A DNA stretch of 64,000 nt. It comes from Colletotrichum lupini. Taxonomy: Eukaryota > Ascomycota > Sordariomycetes > Glomerellales > Glomerellaceae. Under the pieces are notes generated by a model. That model had not been told where the DNA came from, made no database searches, and was given only the letters and a program-made list of their open reading frames with translations. The position numbers were made by a program, and so were the translations under genes. The DNA lies in assembly GCF_023278565.1 (NCBI RefSeq), contig NC_064680.1, forward strand, positions 1,054,001 through 1,118,000, read 5' to 3'. This document shows positions 49,322-62,600 of the stretch, piece by piece; within the stretch, counting starts at the first letter, position 1, and the number at the start of each line of letters is the position of its first letter.

Positions 49322-50907
49322 ATGATCGAACCCACCACCGAGATCGCGCATACGAAGCGCGCTTCGCCTGTCGCATCCAGGGCGCCCAGGCTTGCTCACT
49401 CACAAAAGTTAAAGACCATTGACACGAGCCGGAGGAAGAAGCTTGTCCAATGGCTCTTTGACAACCAGACAAGTACGTCGCGAAGAGTGGAGGGAAGCTG
49501 ACCACATCTACCGATGCCGTGCATCACACCCATTCATCCTACGAGTCAATGCTGACCTGAAGTTCTCTAATTGAACAGACCTTGCCTTCCATACAACTGC
49601 CCCTCTACTCCTCACACACATCTGCATCCCCGCGGCACGTCCGTATACATCCAAGTTCATCAAACTCTCATATTACAACACGACAACCGGCAAGTATGGC
49701 GCCGGCCACGACGACCTCTACTTTGTCGCATTCTGCGTGGTTCTCCTCATTGGCATCCGAGCCGCGCTGATGCGCCACGTTCTTGAGCCCCTCGGCCGGC
49801 ATTGGGGCATATCGAAGAAGAAGGATGTCGCGAGGTTCTCAGAACAGGGCTCGATGCTCACGTACTACAGTGTCCTATGGCCAGTGGGAATGGTATAGTA
49901 GATTCGCATTCTCACCTCGTGGGCATATTGTCAACTAACCGGCGAGTTCCTAGTACCTCTATTGCAAGGCGCCATACTACCTTAACATGAAGGAGCTGTG
50001 GAACAATTGGCCCCAGCGAGAGCTCGGCGGGTTGATGAAGGGATATATCATGGTACAATGGGCATACTGGGTCCAGCAGGTCATCTCAGTGAATATTGAG
50101 GCTCGGCGCAAGGACTACTGGGAGATGATTGTGCACCATGCCATCACCATCTCCCTCATTGCCGCATGCTACGCGTATCACCAAACCCGCGTTGGTCATC
50201 TCATCTTGGTCTTGATGGACGTCATTGAGTTGATCTTCCCTGTCAGTCCTCCTTGAAATAACGTCACGCACCAAAGCACCTGCTAACAGTCCCGACAGCT
50301 GGCCAAGTGCCTCAAATACATCGGTTTCACAACCCTCTGCGACGTTATCTTTGGCGTCTTCCTCTTGGTCTGGGTCTGGACGCGTCACGTATTCTACCTC
50401 ATGACCTGTTGGAGCGTCTACTATGATCTGCCCCGATCTCTTAAAGAGCCATGCTTTCGAGGCGCTCCGGGCAATATTGAAGGCCCTTTCCCGGCACCTA
50501 AAGAGGGGTGGTCCCACCTTCTCGAACCGTTCAAGGACCCCGCGGGCACGGTATGCTTCACCGACGGCATTCGGTACGGCTTCTTGACTTTTCTCCTTGC
50601 ACTTGAGCTTGTCATCTGCGCGTGGTCGTTCTTCATTATTCGTGTCTCAGTGAGAGTGCTCAAGGGGGCTCCCGCCGAGGATGTTAGGAGCGATGTTGAT
50701 GACGAGGAAGAGGAGGAGGAGAAGATCGAGTATGAGGAGATCGAGGCCATTGAGGAGGATGTTGGCGTGGAGTCTATTGACCTAAAGGCTTGGGACAGGT
50801 CGCCTTCCCGGAAGGAGTCTTCGAGCTCTAGGGTGAGTGGCGTTAGGACGCACAGCGGCCGGAAGGAGTTGCTCAATAGAATCGGGTGCGAGAAACAGAT
50901 TGATTGA
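49322..50907 (+). CDS. Ceramide synthase (Lag1/Lac1 family), copy 1
   Basis: Predicted ER membrane sphingoid base N-acyltransferase joining a fatty acyl-CoA to sphinganine or phytosphingosine. It has four exons: 49322-49472, 49579 to about 49,894, about 49,953-50,240 and about 50,300-50,907. The TLC domain has several hydrophobic spans and the motif RRKDYWEMIVHHAIT with the paired His. The next acidic motif reads LMDVIELIFPLAKCLKY, so the second Asp of the usual D-x-x-D is Glu. The C-terminus carries a long acidic tract (DDEEEEEEKIEYEE) common in fungal Lag1 proteins. Copy 2 follows 1.2 kb downstream on the same strand, and a PKS-NRPS gene comes next. In the fumonisin cluster, ceramide synthase genes FUM17 and FUM18 sit likewise and give self-protection. 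Confidence 0.88.
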
Positions 50908-52074
50908 GGGCTGCGACGATGATACGCTACATTGGCTGGCCAAGACTCGCAGACACAATAGACTCCAATTCTCCAGTTCATGACATACAACTTGCTAGAT
51001 TTCTACTCTGATACTCGTGTTATCCACCCATTCATATCGTGAGACTCTAGTACGTCTACATCAAAGAGTAGCGATTCTCTCTTCTAAGTCCCAGTTTTTA
51101 CGTTTACCCTCCACTACAATGGATAATCAGTTCATAAACCACTTCCGTCGAAATTGAGTAGTTTCAGAGAGGTCTGGTCCCAAAGCACCATTTTCTGGAG
51201 GCGATGTGCAGCTCCAGTCCCCTCATGAACCGGGACAGAGTGAGACCCGCTCCATTCGGAGCAATATGACGACATAAACCCTCCGATTCGGAGGGTAAAA
51301 AACTCGTACGCGTCTCAATTCTCCAGCTCGACCCTCTCCCCCTTTTCCATTCCTCAGCCTCCCGCAACAATTCTATTATCCGCCAGGGTCTGGTGGGGAT
51401 GGCGAATGGCAGCCACCGTTGGAAACGTGGGTCCATATGCTGTGATTGGAGGCTGCCGAGACATGGACATTCGCATGTTCACCGGACTCAGCTGAGAGGC
51501 TTCTCAACACAGAACTTCGGACTTCACAAACTTAGATGCAACTATACGAATGCTCGCGGAGCTGAAACCAAAGCTCGTAAAAGGCGCGCTGTATGAGCTG
51601 TACATATATCCCATAAATCTTCGATTACTATCAAAGGACTCCGTCTCCGTCCTCCAACGGGATAAAAGCTCAATCTTCCCCTTCTGGACTTCTGCTGACG
51701 CCCCCGTTTGATTAATTGTGAGCCACACACACCGACCAACAGTAGCCCCTGCATTAAGCTATCCCAAGACGGACAGCTCTCTAGTTGCGCCTGGCCTGCC
51801 TGTGTTCGGGACGCCCGCTCAAATTATTTGATCCCCTAATGATCTCCAGTCTTGCGACTCTTTTTCTTTGCGCATCGTGGAGGTGTGAGACGCGGAATTC
51901 TGAAGACAGACCTGCACCCAACCTTAACTGTCTTGATCATTTGGATCAATGATCGGAAGCTAAGGTGTCATTTGACAAGTCGAATTCACCATTAGGACGA
52001 CGACCAAACGATCGCGACGACGAAGCACTTCACGAACTCCCGCCGAGACCCAAAATCCCACGATCTCTTGCAAC
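50908..52074. other. Spacer between the two ceramide synthase genes
   Basis: 1.17 kb holding the terminator of copy 1 and promoter of copy 2. Only short frames were seen. Confidence 0.5.
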
Positions 52075-53301
52075 ATGGGCGCAAACTACATGGAACTCCA
52101 GCCAGGCGCTCAGGTCCCGCCCCAAATGTTGAAGAGCCGCCAGACAAAAAGCTACTCGAAGCGCAAGAAGACAAGGGTATTCGCTCTCCTGCGCCGTCGG
52201 ACCTGGGCGTTCCCCTTGTTCCTCACGATCGCGATCCTCTCTCTCTACGCCGTCAATCCGACCAACTCTAACCCGACGTACCACTTCATATTTCCCTCCT
52301 ACAAGCTCGACGATGACAGCGTCGGGACAATTCAATATGGCAAGGGACCTTGTGACATCGCCTTCGTTGCCTTCTACACAATATTCCTCACCTTCACCCG
52401 TGAGGTCTGCATGCAAGAGCTCCTGACACCCCTCGCTCGCGCATGGGGCATCAAGTCCCGCGCCAAGCGCGCACGCTTCGCGGAGAACATGTACACAGCA
52501 CTCTACGTGACCGTCATCGGGCCCTGGGGTCTCCACGTCATGAGCCGTACGCCAGTGTGGTATTTCGACACCCACGGGATGTATGAGGGCTTCCCGCACC
52601 GCACGCACGACGCTAGCTTCAAGTGCTACTACCTACTACAGGCAGCGTTCTGGGCGCAGCAGGTGGTGGTGATGGTGCTGGGCTTGGAGCAACGGCGCAA
52701 GGACTTTCATGAGCTTGTCGCGCACCACGTCGTCACGGTTGCGCTCGTTGCGCTGAGTTATCGCTTCCATTTTGCGTATATGGGTATTGCGGTGTACATC
52801 ACGCACGATATCAGCGATTTCTTCCTGGCAGTGTCAAAGTCGCTGAATTATCTCGACAACAAGCTTCAGGGGGTGTCGTTTGGGGTGTGTATCGCCGTGT
52901 GGATCTACCTCCGGCACTACATCAATCTGCGGATTCTCTATTCTGCGCTGCCTGGATCCGAGTTCAGTACCGTTGGGCCATATGAGCTGAACTGGGAGAC
53001 TGAGCAGTATAAGTGTCCCCTGTCAAACTTCATCACCTTTGGCCTCTTGGCTTTGTTGCAGGCACTGAACCTGTTCTGGCTGTATTGCTTACTGCGCAGC
53101 GCTTACAAGTTTGTCTTCTTGGGGGTTGCCAAGGATGATAGATCGGAGGATGAGGAAGTTCCCACAGCTCAGCGGGTCGTTCAAAAGGAAGGACATGTAA
53201 TGACAGCGTCGGATGTGTCATCCCACAGTCTTGATGAATCCAGGCCTCTATTATCGCAAGACTCTGTGCAGCAGAGAAGGCCTAGAAAGGCCACGACATA
53301 G
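52075..53301 (+). CDS. Ceramide synthase (Lag1/Lac1 family), copy 2
   Basis: A 408-residue intronless ceramide synthase predicted to sit in the ER membrane. A basic N-terminus (KSRQTKSYSKRKKTR) precedes the first membrane span (about residues 45-60). The TLC domain contains RRKDFHELVAHHVVT with the paired His and THDISDFFLAVSKSLNY with the full D-x-x-D pair, so it looks catalytically intact. It differs strongly from copy 1 and lacks its introns, so the two are not a recent tandem duplicate. It converges on the PKS-NRPS gene with 385 bases between ends. Either copy might be a resistant or extra target for the megasynthase product, or a biosynthetic enzyme acylating an amine; the housekeeping alternative cannot be excluded. 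Confidence 0.9.
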   Translation: MGANYMELQPGAQVPPQMLKSRQTKSYSKRKKTRVFALLRRRTWAFPLFLTIAILSLYAVNPTNSNPTYHFIFPSYKLDDDSVGTIQYGKGPCDIAFVAFYTIFLTFTREVCMQELLTPLARAWGIKSRAKRARFAENMYTALYVTVIGPWGLHVMSRTPVWYFDTHGMYEGFPHRTHDASFKCYYLLQAAFWAQQVVVMVLGLEQRRKDFHELVAHHVVTVALVALSYRFHFAYMGIAVYITHDISDFFLAVSKSLNYLDNKLQGVSFGVCIAVWIYLRHYINLRILYSALPGSEFSTVGPYELNWETEQYKCPLSNFITFGLLALLQALNLFWLYCLLRSAYKFVFLGVAKDDRSEDEEVPTAQRVVQKEGHVMTASDVSSHSLDESRPLLSQDSVQQRRPRKATT

Positions 53302-53686
53302 TCGAGGTGGAGAGAAAACAAGCAGTCAGACAGAGTGGAAAATTAGCGCGAGACTGTTGAAGGTTCGCACAACATGGCATGGAAGTCTAAGTGAGCAGAT
53401 GAAGTACGTATAGTTGTTGACCCCACTAAGGTTTGGCTATGTGATACTACGTTAGGCGGAGGTCGGTGAAACCGTAATTCAACTCAGTACTGGCGTAAAA
53501 GGGGGATGTTTTAATCTCGAGACTCACAATGATGATATGCTTACACCAAGTTGAAGGGAAGGCATGAATCTCAAAACATGGAAGACCTCTATTACATAAT
53601 GGGTAGTGTGCAACAGTACGATGACACCAATGACGACGAAAAGCATCCGATACAACCAAAACTCCAAGTAAACTCCATGTAATGAA
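53302..53686. other. Spacer between convergent ceramide synthase and PKS-NRPS genes
   Basis: Only 3' regions of the two genes; nothing else recognised. Confidence 0.55.
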
Positions 53687-56600
53687 TCATCGCCTCAGCA
53701 ACTTCGGCAGATTCATCGGCTCTCCAGACCCCAGCGAACTCCGGAACACGGCAGCCATAGCAGGCGATAGGCCAATCTCCTCCGCGCGATCAATCCACTC
53801 ATTTAGAACTAATGCCTCAACAGCTTCTCCCGTCTCAGTCTCCAAATGCTCTCTTATCTGGCTTACATCCAACTCCAAGTCGCCAGACTCGTGAATGTAC
53901 ACAACTTCATCCTCCTTAGACCCAGACATGACGGCACTCACCACCCCACTGGTGACCGTCTCCGGCTTCACCAAGTCGACAAAGCCGCTCAGACCCGGCG
54001 CGGCCGGCACGGCGCGTACGCGTCGTGAGTAATCGAGCATGTTCTGCAGGACATCAGCAGCCGGGTTCTCGCCGGTCCTGTCGGCCTCTGGACGCATGAT
54101 GCTCGACGGACGATGAATGTAGATCGGCAGACCGATTTGTCCGTGAATGTTCTCGAGGTATACCTCGCTGGCCCACTTAGATGCGACGTAGCCGTGTTGG
54201 CCGTCCGCCGGGGGCATGTGTTCGCGGACCGAGACTTCGGCCAGCTCCTTGAAGGGGGTGTACATGGCAACACCCGTGGTGGACACATAGTGCAGCGGGA
54301 TCTGCCGGGGGCTGCACAGCCGGACGAGCTCTTGCGTTGCCCCGAGGTTTGCAGCGCGGAGTGAAGGGTAAGTCTTGAGATGCGAGACGTCCGCGCCGTT
54401 ATGGATCACCGCATCGGCGGATTGGAAAATGATGTGGGCTGCTTCTTCCGTGAGACCGAGGCGAGGCAAGCTGAGGTCGCCTTCATAAAACTCTGCCTTT
54501 GGCCCAAGCTCGGAAAATAGATCTTGGCGAGCTTGGTCCTTTAGGTTCCTGACCGCTATGCAAATGACCTTCTCGATGTTCTCGTTCTCGACAAGGGATC
54601 CGGCTAGGTAGTGGCCGAGGAAACCAGTGACTCCGGTCAAGACAACAGTGCGAGGGAGCTTCGCAACAGGCTCGGCAGTGTCTCGCTCAGAAACTATATC
54701 TCCTGGCAGCAGAGCGGTTTCGATTGCCCAATCGATCTGCTCTTCGAGCGCCGCCTCAGTGTCGTCAATCCCGGGAAGAAGCCGGGCCATCGACCTCAGG
54801 GTGGTAGCTTGGAAAAGCTTGGGCAGTGCGATGAAGATGCCGAGATGCGCACGGATCCGACCCTGAAGCTCAATCAGGAGAAGAGAGTTACCTCCGATGG
54901 TAAAGAAATCGGAATCTGCCTCGATGTCGTGCAGTCCAACCAGCTCTTCAGGGATCACAATTTCCCAGTAGCTCTGGAGTGTCTTCTCGGCCGTGGACAG
55001 TCTCTTGGACCCTTCGGAACCATCTCCATCATGCTCAGCACGATGGAAAAGCCCCTGCGAGATCGGCAAGGAAGCGATGGCCCGTCTGTCGACCTTGCCA
55101 GCTACCGTTCTTGGAAGCGAGTCAATCGGTATGAGGGCCGAGGGGCACATGTTTCGTGCCAATGGTAATTCTGCGAGAAGCTTCTTGAGGAACTTGCTCG
55201 TGGAGCCGGTCAGGCTCTCACCCGAGAAGACGACATGGACGACCATGAACTTGACCGACCCGTCAGAGGTGCTGCGGAGAGAGGCCACGGCATCGGCGAG
55301 AAGACCGTTGGAAGCTTGCACGACGGTATTCTCCACGTCCCTCAGATCAATACGCACACCATTGAGCTTGATCTCTGTGTCGTCTCCGATGCGTCCCTTC
55401 AAAACGAGGGTGCCATTGGGCTGCAGATATCCAACATCGCCTGTTCGGTACATGGTCGCCCATCCGCGCTTCAAATCGTCCTCGGTTGCAAAGGGATCCG
55501 GCAAGAAGGATGTCTGAGTCCGGTCCTCCATGTTCAAGTAGCCCTTGGCAACGCCAACACCACCGATGGCAATCTCACCAGTCTGACCAACTGGCTGAAG
55601 GTTCAGACTGGCGTCCAGAATATAAAATCGCTCATTGGCGGAGGCCACTCCAACGGGGATGGTTCCGTGATAGAATCCAGGCTCACGGTACGACAGCTCC
55701 ATTTTGGTAGATCCACATGTTGTCTCTGTGGGACCGTACACATTAAACAGTCGGAGGCCGTCGCGGTCCACCTCACGGAAGAGCTGTAGAAGCGGCTCGG
55801 TGACGGCTTCTCCGGCGACTAACGCCAGGCGCCAGACAGAGGACCGCAATGTTGCCTGGTTTTCCCGCCTCAACCAATCCTTGTACTCAGTTGGAGTTGC
55901 GTAGGTGGCCGTCACACCTTGACTCTTGATAAGCTCGACCGTCGCGTGCGAGTCGGCGCGCAGAGTGTGAGACACCGTGTGCAGCTGGGCTCCCGCGCCG
56001 AGAGCCAGGAAGATTTGCGTCACGGATAGGTCGAAGCTCCAAGCGCTCTGCTGGAGAACGACATCATCTTGGTTTAGCTCGTAGGTCACCGCGCAGTGAT
56101 CGAACTCGTGCTTCAAGCTGCTATGGCGTAAAATGACTCCCTTCGGGGTTCCTGTTGAGCCGCTGGTGTACAGAATGATGGCCGCTGCGTCCGGTTGAGC
56201 GAGGTTGGGAACCTCTTTCTCACCTAGCTCTTTCAAGGCTGACACGTTGACTATAGAAGTACCTCTCTCGAACTCCAGATTGGTTGCATCGTCTTTCGTC
56301 AAGTCGTGAACTAAGATTGAGGATGGCTGGCTGTCGCGCACGATCAGTGATAGCCTGGCGACTGGCGTGTTGACGTCAAGCGGGACATAGACAGCTCCGA
56401 TTCTGAGGATCGCGAGGAGAGAAGGTATCCAACAGATTGATGGGTGCTGGAAGACAGCGACTCTGGAACCGGGCTGCACACCTTGACGAAGGAGTTTCGA
56501 TGCGATCGCGTTCGTCATAGTAGAGAGTTTTGCATAGGTAATTGAGCCACTAGCGTCGTCGGTCACGGCAACTCTCTCCCTGACAGTCGGGAAGAAGCTG

Positions 56601-59600
56601 TCGAATCGATGAATGAGGGTTTCGGGCCAAGATGAGTTGAAAGTCGCGCCTGAATGGATGTTAGCAACCTGGTATGGTACATAGTCAAGATACCGCTCTT
56701 TGGTGAACTTACCGCGACCCAATGTAAGAGCCTTCTGCAGAACAGCTGGTCTAAAGTGCCAAGTGCTACCAACAGCCTCATCCGGTGCGTTTGCGAACTC
56801 GCGAAGAATATCCTCGTATCCATGCTGCAAAATCTGCGCATCAGACTCCGTGTACAAGGACTCTTGCAAGTTCAAGAGAATGCGCGTATCACCAGTAGTG
56901 TTGTTGATCACGGTGAATGTAATGTCGTAAGGAAGCTCAGCCATCTCCTGCTTCATCATCGTCATCCTGCATCCGAGGAACTTTTGGCCGTCTTCAAGGT
57001 CGTTCTCGGCGTAATTCATGAATGCCTGCGCCAAAGGCGTGTGGGTAGCCTGACGTGAGATGCGGAGCTCATTCAGGATTACCTCAAGTGGGATCGAGTT
57101 GGCAAGAACAGCAAAGCTCTTCTCCCGCGCCTCGTCCAAGGCACTAAAGAAAGGCTGCTCCGCGTTGGCGACCATGCGTAGGGGCAACATGTTGAGGAAC
57201 GGGCCGATGCCGGTGCGCATACTATCGTCTCGCCGGCAGCTGTCTGCGATACCGATACAGACGTCGGTGGTGCCGAGGAACCTGTGCAGGAGTATCTTGA
57301 AGGCCGCGAGGTGGAAGTGGAACGGCGTGGCGCGATACTTTCTAGCTACCTGACGGATCTTTGCTGAGAGCTGTTTGTCGATGCGGAAATCTGGAATGCG
57401 GGAGGCGTAGCGCTCAAGAGGCTGCCGCTCAGAGATCTGGCTGCGATGGAGGGATAGAGGATCGGGAATAGTGGTAAACTCGTGGCGCCAGAATTTGATG
57501 GCCTCGTCCCATTCTCCGGATGAGTACTGCCTTTGCTGGTCATCAGAGTAATCGAGGTATTGGAGAGGGTTCGGGTCGAGGGGATATCCGTTGTAGAGTC
57601 GCTCCAGGTCGCCCATGACAGCGTCATTGCTGGCTCGATCGAAAAAGATGTGGTGAGAACTCATCAAAAGGTAGTGATCCCGTGGCGAGTATGAGAGTAG
57701 AATCGTCCGGCTGGTCTCGCCTCGGCTAAGGTCGAAGACATGGCCCCGGAGTGCTGCGTACTCATCGAAGAGTTCGCTCTTGGTGTAGATCCTCTTGTGC
57801 TCGAGGGCGAAAGACGGGGTCTTCATGACTCCTTGACTGGGCTGGCCGTCGCGCTCGCAGATGCAACTACGCAACGACTCGTGGCGTTCTCCCAAGGCTC
57901 GAACAGCGCGGGAGAGATCGGGAATTCGCACTTCCCCGCTAAGATGAAGCATAACTGTGTTGTTCAGAGTGGTCTTGTCAGGCAAGAGTTCGTGCACAAA
58001 CAAGAATACTGACTGGGTGTAAGACAAGCGCCCGAACCTTTCCAACTGAACTTCCTGAGGTCTTGCCTCTTTCTCCTCCTTAATTCCGAGATCGCCATTG
58101 ACTACAGATGAGTTCTCTGTCTCGGGGGCAGTCGAAGGTGGTGTTCCAGACTTTTGGGATGACTCCTCGGAAGATGGTGATGTGTCCTCAGACTGAGAGG
58201 AGGAGAACAGCTTGGGTGCCAGCTCTTCCGGTATCTCCTCCACAGCGTGGTCGATGAGACTCTGGAGTGCTTCACCCTTGAGAATTCGAAGCGCAGGAAT
58301 GTTGACCTGAAAGTTGTTGAGGAACCAAGAACGGATCCTGACGGCGACTAGAGAGTCGAGACCCAGCTCGTCGGTGCGAACGGCGGGTGTGATGGCATAG
58401 TCGTCGCTGAGATGGAGCATCTTGCGCATCTCGGCAATGAAAGATTCTGGTGTTGTGTTAGTCATTAAGCTTACGGGAATTAGGAACAGAAGTAGTTATG
58501 ATCTCACCGGTGATGATATTCTCAACGTCATCTCTCGTTGTCGCAGCGGCCAGTTGGTCCTTGATAGACGGGCCATCCTGCGCATTAGCCGCGCTCGTGT
58601 CCTCGACAGCGGCTCTCTCCGTAAGACACGCGAACTGAGGATAGCTGTACCACTGCGGCCGGTTAGGCGCGTTGGCCGGCATCCGTCTCAGTCCGATGGA
58701 GATCTGCCATTCGGCACCCGATTCAGGATGACCATATTGAATGGCCTCTGCCAGTGTCTGGTGAACATCGTACTCCGAGATAGTCAAGAGACCTCGCTCA
58801 AAGGAGGGTCGAGTGAGGACATTGCCCTTCTCGCGGGTGATGTAACCTGTACCCATGATCAAGCCGAGCTCCACAACCGACGCGGGCAAGCCACGTTTGC
58901 GTCTTTGCTGCGCCATGCCGCTCATGAAGAGGTTGGCGGTGGTGTAGCCAGCCTGGCCTGGATTACCTGCGACGGTGGCGACGGAGGAGAAAAAGATGAA
59001 GAAGTCCAGTGGCTCATCTCCCAAGACACGATCGAGGTTCAGACTACCCTCGACCTTGGGACGGAGAACGCGGCTGAAGTCCCCGAGTCCCATGTCGCGG
59101 AGTGCCATATCGAGCAAAATCATGGCGCCTTGGTATATACCAGCGATCGGAGGCAACGTGGTGGATATCTCGCGATGTGTCTGCGAGAGAGCGTCGTAGT
59201 CGGTGAGGTCACTGCATTTCCCATGTTAGTCTATGCCTTCAACCTGGTATGACGGTCAGCTTACCATGCAACGATACGAACCACTGCGCCTCTCGCTTCT
59301 GTAATCTTAAGCCACGTCTCATCGACCTTCGGATTGCGACTAGTGATAACTAGGTACTTGGCGCCATTACGAATCATCCAGTCTGCGATAGAGATTCCAA
59401 GATCTCCAGACAGTCCAACCAACCAATAAGTCCGATCAGCCTTGAACTGGGCAGTTGTGGGTTGGACTGTGACAGAGACAGAAGAGGCGTTCCAGTCGAC
59501 AATGGTAAGGGGAGCAGGAGTTTCCTTGACCGTCTCGAGATCTTGGATACCGATTAGGCTAGTTGTCGCATCATCCTGCGTACGGTTCTCAAGAGCTGAA

Positions 59601-62600
59601 CCGGCATCGGTCGCTGCAGTTGCCAGTAGCTTGTTGACGTCATCGACAGACGTTCGGCTCATCTTTGCAGCCGCGGCAAATAGAGAAGACACATTGACAA
59701 CAGGGATACTGGGTGGAAGAGACAGAGACACTGGTGATGGACCATCTTGTGCTGCAAAGTCGATATATCGGGAGATGTTGGTGGGGAGAAGCGCCCTGAT
59801 CTCAGATAGGCGCATGTACCGTCCGACGTAGACAGCATTAGTGTGCTTCGCAATCTCTCGGGAAGAGGTAGTGAAAACCAAATTGATGCCAGCAAGCTTA
59901 GCATGTCTAATGAGTAGCTTCGCTACCGCCTGAGGAGCGTTGTGAGCTAAGAGAGTGTCGCTTTCGGTGAGGGAGCCCACAAGTTCTGGCATCAGAAGTT
60001 GCGCAGCGACATCTGCCAAAAACACCGCCGCAGACTCAAGCGCAACGGTAGAAGCGACGAGGCACTTCTTGGATATGTTGACGACTGAGGCAACAGACTC
60101 GGAAAGTCCAACGTACTGAGTGCCACTCGTTGCGCAGCTTCCCAGCACCAAGAATGCATCCCCACCGTCAGTCTTAATGGCATCCAAGGTGGAATGCGTC
60201 ACCTTCAAGGTGACTGCGCTGCCATCGGAGAGGCCGCTGGCAAGGGAAGGCCGTTCGACAAGTATATGCCGGTCACCGGCACTCTCAATAACGATTTGAG
60301 AGGTCAGAGTCTGAGCGTCCTTCACAATCGTCCTGCGCGCCGAGTTGTAGCGATCATTGGCGGTGCTGACAGGTCTCATCCGGGGAACCAACTGGCGTCC
60401 GTCTGAGTCGATGACGATCTCAGACTCGACAGACCAAAGGGACTTGCGTTGGCTTTGATCTTGGACCGAACCGGACATTTGGAAGCGCAGGACAGACTCC
60501 ACCAACGCTCTGGCGTCGACACGGTGCGCATCTTGGAAGTCGATGAACTGGTAACGGATCTCTGGAATCTCCCACAAGGCCGATCGGGCGAATCCGACAC
60601 CCATGTTACCGAAGGGATTGTCGACCATGCGATCTTGAGTGATCCATGCGATAGACTTCTCAGATCCGAAGAGATGCTTGAGGCCAGCCCAACGAGCAGC
60701 TGTGATGTCTTTGAAGACGGGATGGTCGAGGTCCTCGAGAACAAGGATTGTAGCTTTCTCGTTGATTTCGACATCATCAAGTCTCTCCAGCGACTCAACC
60801 ACCGTAATCTCATCGCAGAAAGCATGGATCAGCTTTCGAATGTCCTGCACCAAACGAGAAACACGCAAAGTGGCTCCTCCAATGATGAAGAGATGCTTGA
60901 TGACAGCTTGTCCAACAAATAGCGATGGAGATGCCAAGAGAGGCTCCCGAATGAACTCGACCCAGTCATCAACAGCCTGCGAGACCATGACGGAGTTGGG
61001 GAGAGACATGGCATCCTTGACGGGCGTCATGGTATCGACTCCTGAGAACCCAGTCTTGCGCAGGATGGCATCCCACTTGGACTCAGAAACGCAAGCACCC
61101 AGGGTTCTGCCCTCCTCAACACCTTGCCACCATCCTGGCAGACATCCGAAGAGCGCGGTGCCACGGATGATGTCGGTATTTGTGACCTCGTAAAGAACAA
61201 GGTAACCACCAGGCTTCAGAAGCGATCGCACGCGGCGCACAGTCTGCTCAATGCTCTTGGTGGCATGTAGCACGAAGGAGGCGACGACAATATCATATGA
61301 ATGCTCTTCGAAACCCTGAGTCTTCATATCCTGCTCAAGGTCCAGAACACTGTACACCATGCGATCCTCGAATGCCTCAAACTCCGCCTCGGCCTTGTCG
61401 AAGAAGGCCGCCGAGACATCGGTGAAGGTGTATGATGCGAAACTGTCGTCCACCCGCTTGAAAATCTCTCTAGTAGCCTGCCCGGTGCCGGCGCCGACCT
61501 CCAGAATCTTGCTCTCGGGATAGCGCTGGAGGATCTGCACGACAGTCTCAGCTAAGAGATCGGTGCCTCGGGTGATACTTCGGGCTTGAGCGTAGTAGTC
61601 GGCGAGCAGTCCGTTGTTCATCAAGTGCTCGAGCATGGTTGTCTCTCCCAGAATCGCTCGCGGCATCTGATCCCCGACAATATGCATGGCCTTGACCTCG
61701 GGTTGATCAGAGAACGGTTTGGACAGGGCTAAAATGTCTTCCAAAGTGTCGTTGAGCCATTCCTTCTTGGCGTAGCGATGCTTGCCTTGCTGGACGAGCT
61801 TGTGAGTATGCGAAGCGAAAGATAGATAGGCGGCATTATACGGGTCAGATCTCCCGGGGTGATCCTCTGGAATCTGGCCTTCCAGCTGTCGGAGGTAGAA
61901 GTAGCTGCCACGCTCTAGAATGACTGCCATCTCCTTGTCCTGAGCAGAGGCATCGTAAGTGCCAGGGATGTCAGCATTGGGCTCAGAATGCACCCAGTGC
62001 GTAGCATAGAACTGCTGCTGATCATCTGCTGGGGAAGCAGGAGTGAAGGGGACAACGTGGAGTCCTTCCACCTGAACAGCAGTGAACTCTCCATCTTGGT
62101 CATGGATGTCGACATCGCCCTGGAATCCAGAGGTATCCGCAGACTCAGTGTCGTCGGCCATGGATGCGACGAATGGGACTTCAGCAGCGCCTGACCAGTG
62201 ACGCCCACACAAGGAAGGGTTGATTCTGATCTTGTCAATGCGTGTCGGCAGATGCAGACTCCAAAGTCTGCCATCTTTAGGGTAGCTGAAGGTTAAGATT
62301 ATGGAGTGGAAGGCTGCGTCCAAAACCGCGGGGTGGATGATGAGAACCTCGTCATCAGACTCAGGTGCTGTCAAGGCGAGAGAGCCAGACGCCCTGCCAA
62401 GCTTTCTCTTCAAGTCAGACAGAGCTTTGAAGGGACCCGTGTACCCGTAGCCGACATCGTTGAGGGAAGAGTACGCGAGCTCTGTATCGACGTCCACCAT
62501 GTAAGGCTCGATCCGAGCAGTCGCGGGCAGCGTGTCACGAGACGCCTCTCCAAGTGAGACGGAGATTTCGCAACTTGCGACGAGCTGGAAGTCCTTGTGT

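Noticed and set aside
52030..52608. 192-codon minus-strand frame opposite ceramide synthase copy 2
   Set aside because: Antisense shadow; the plus strand encodes a full TLC-domain protein.
58458..59260. PKS and NRPS as separate genes
   Set aside because: Short introns with good donors, branch sites and acceptors keep the frame through KR, ACP and C domains, as in known hybrid synthases.
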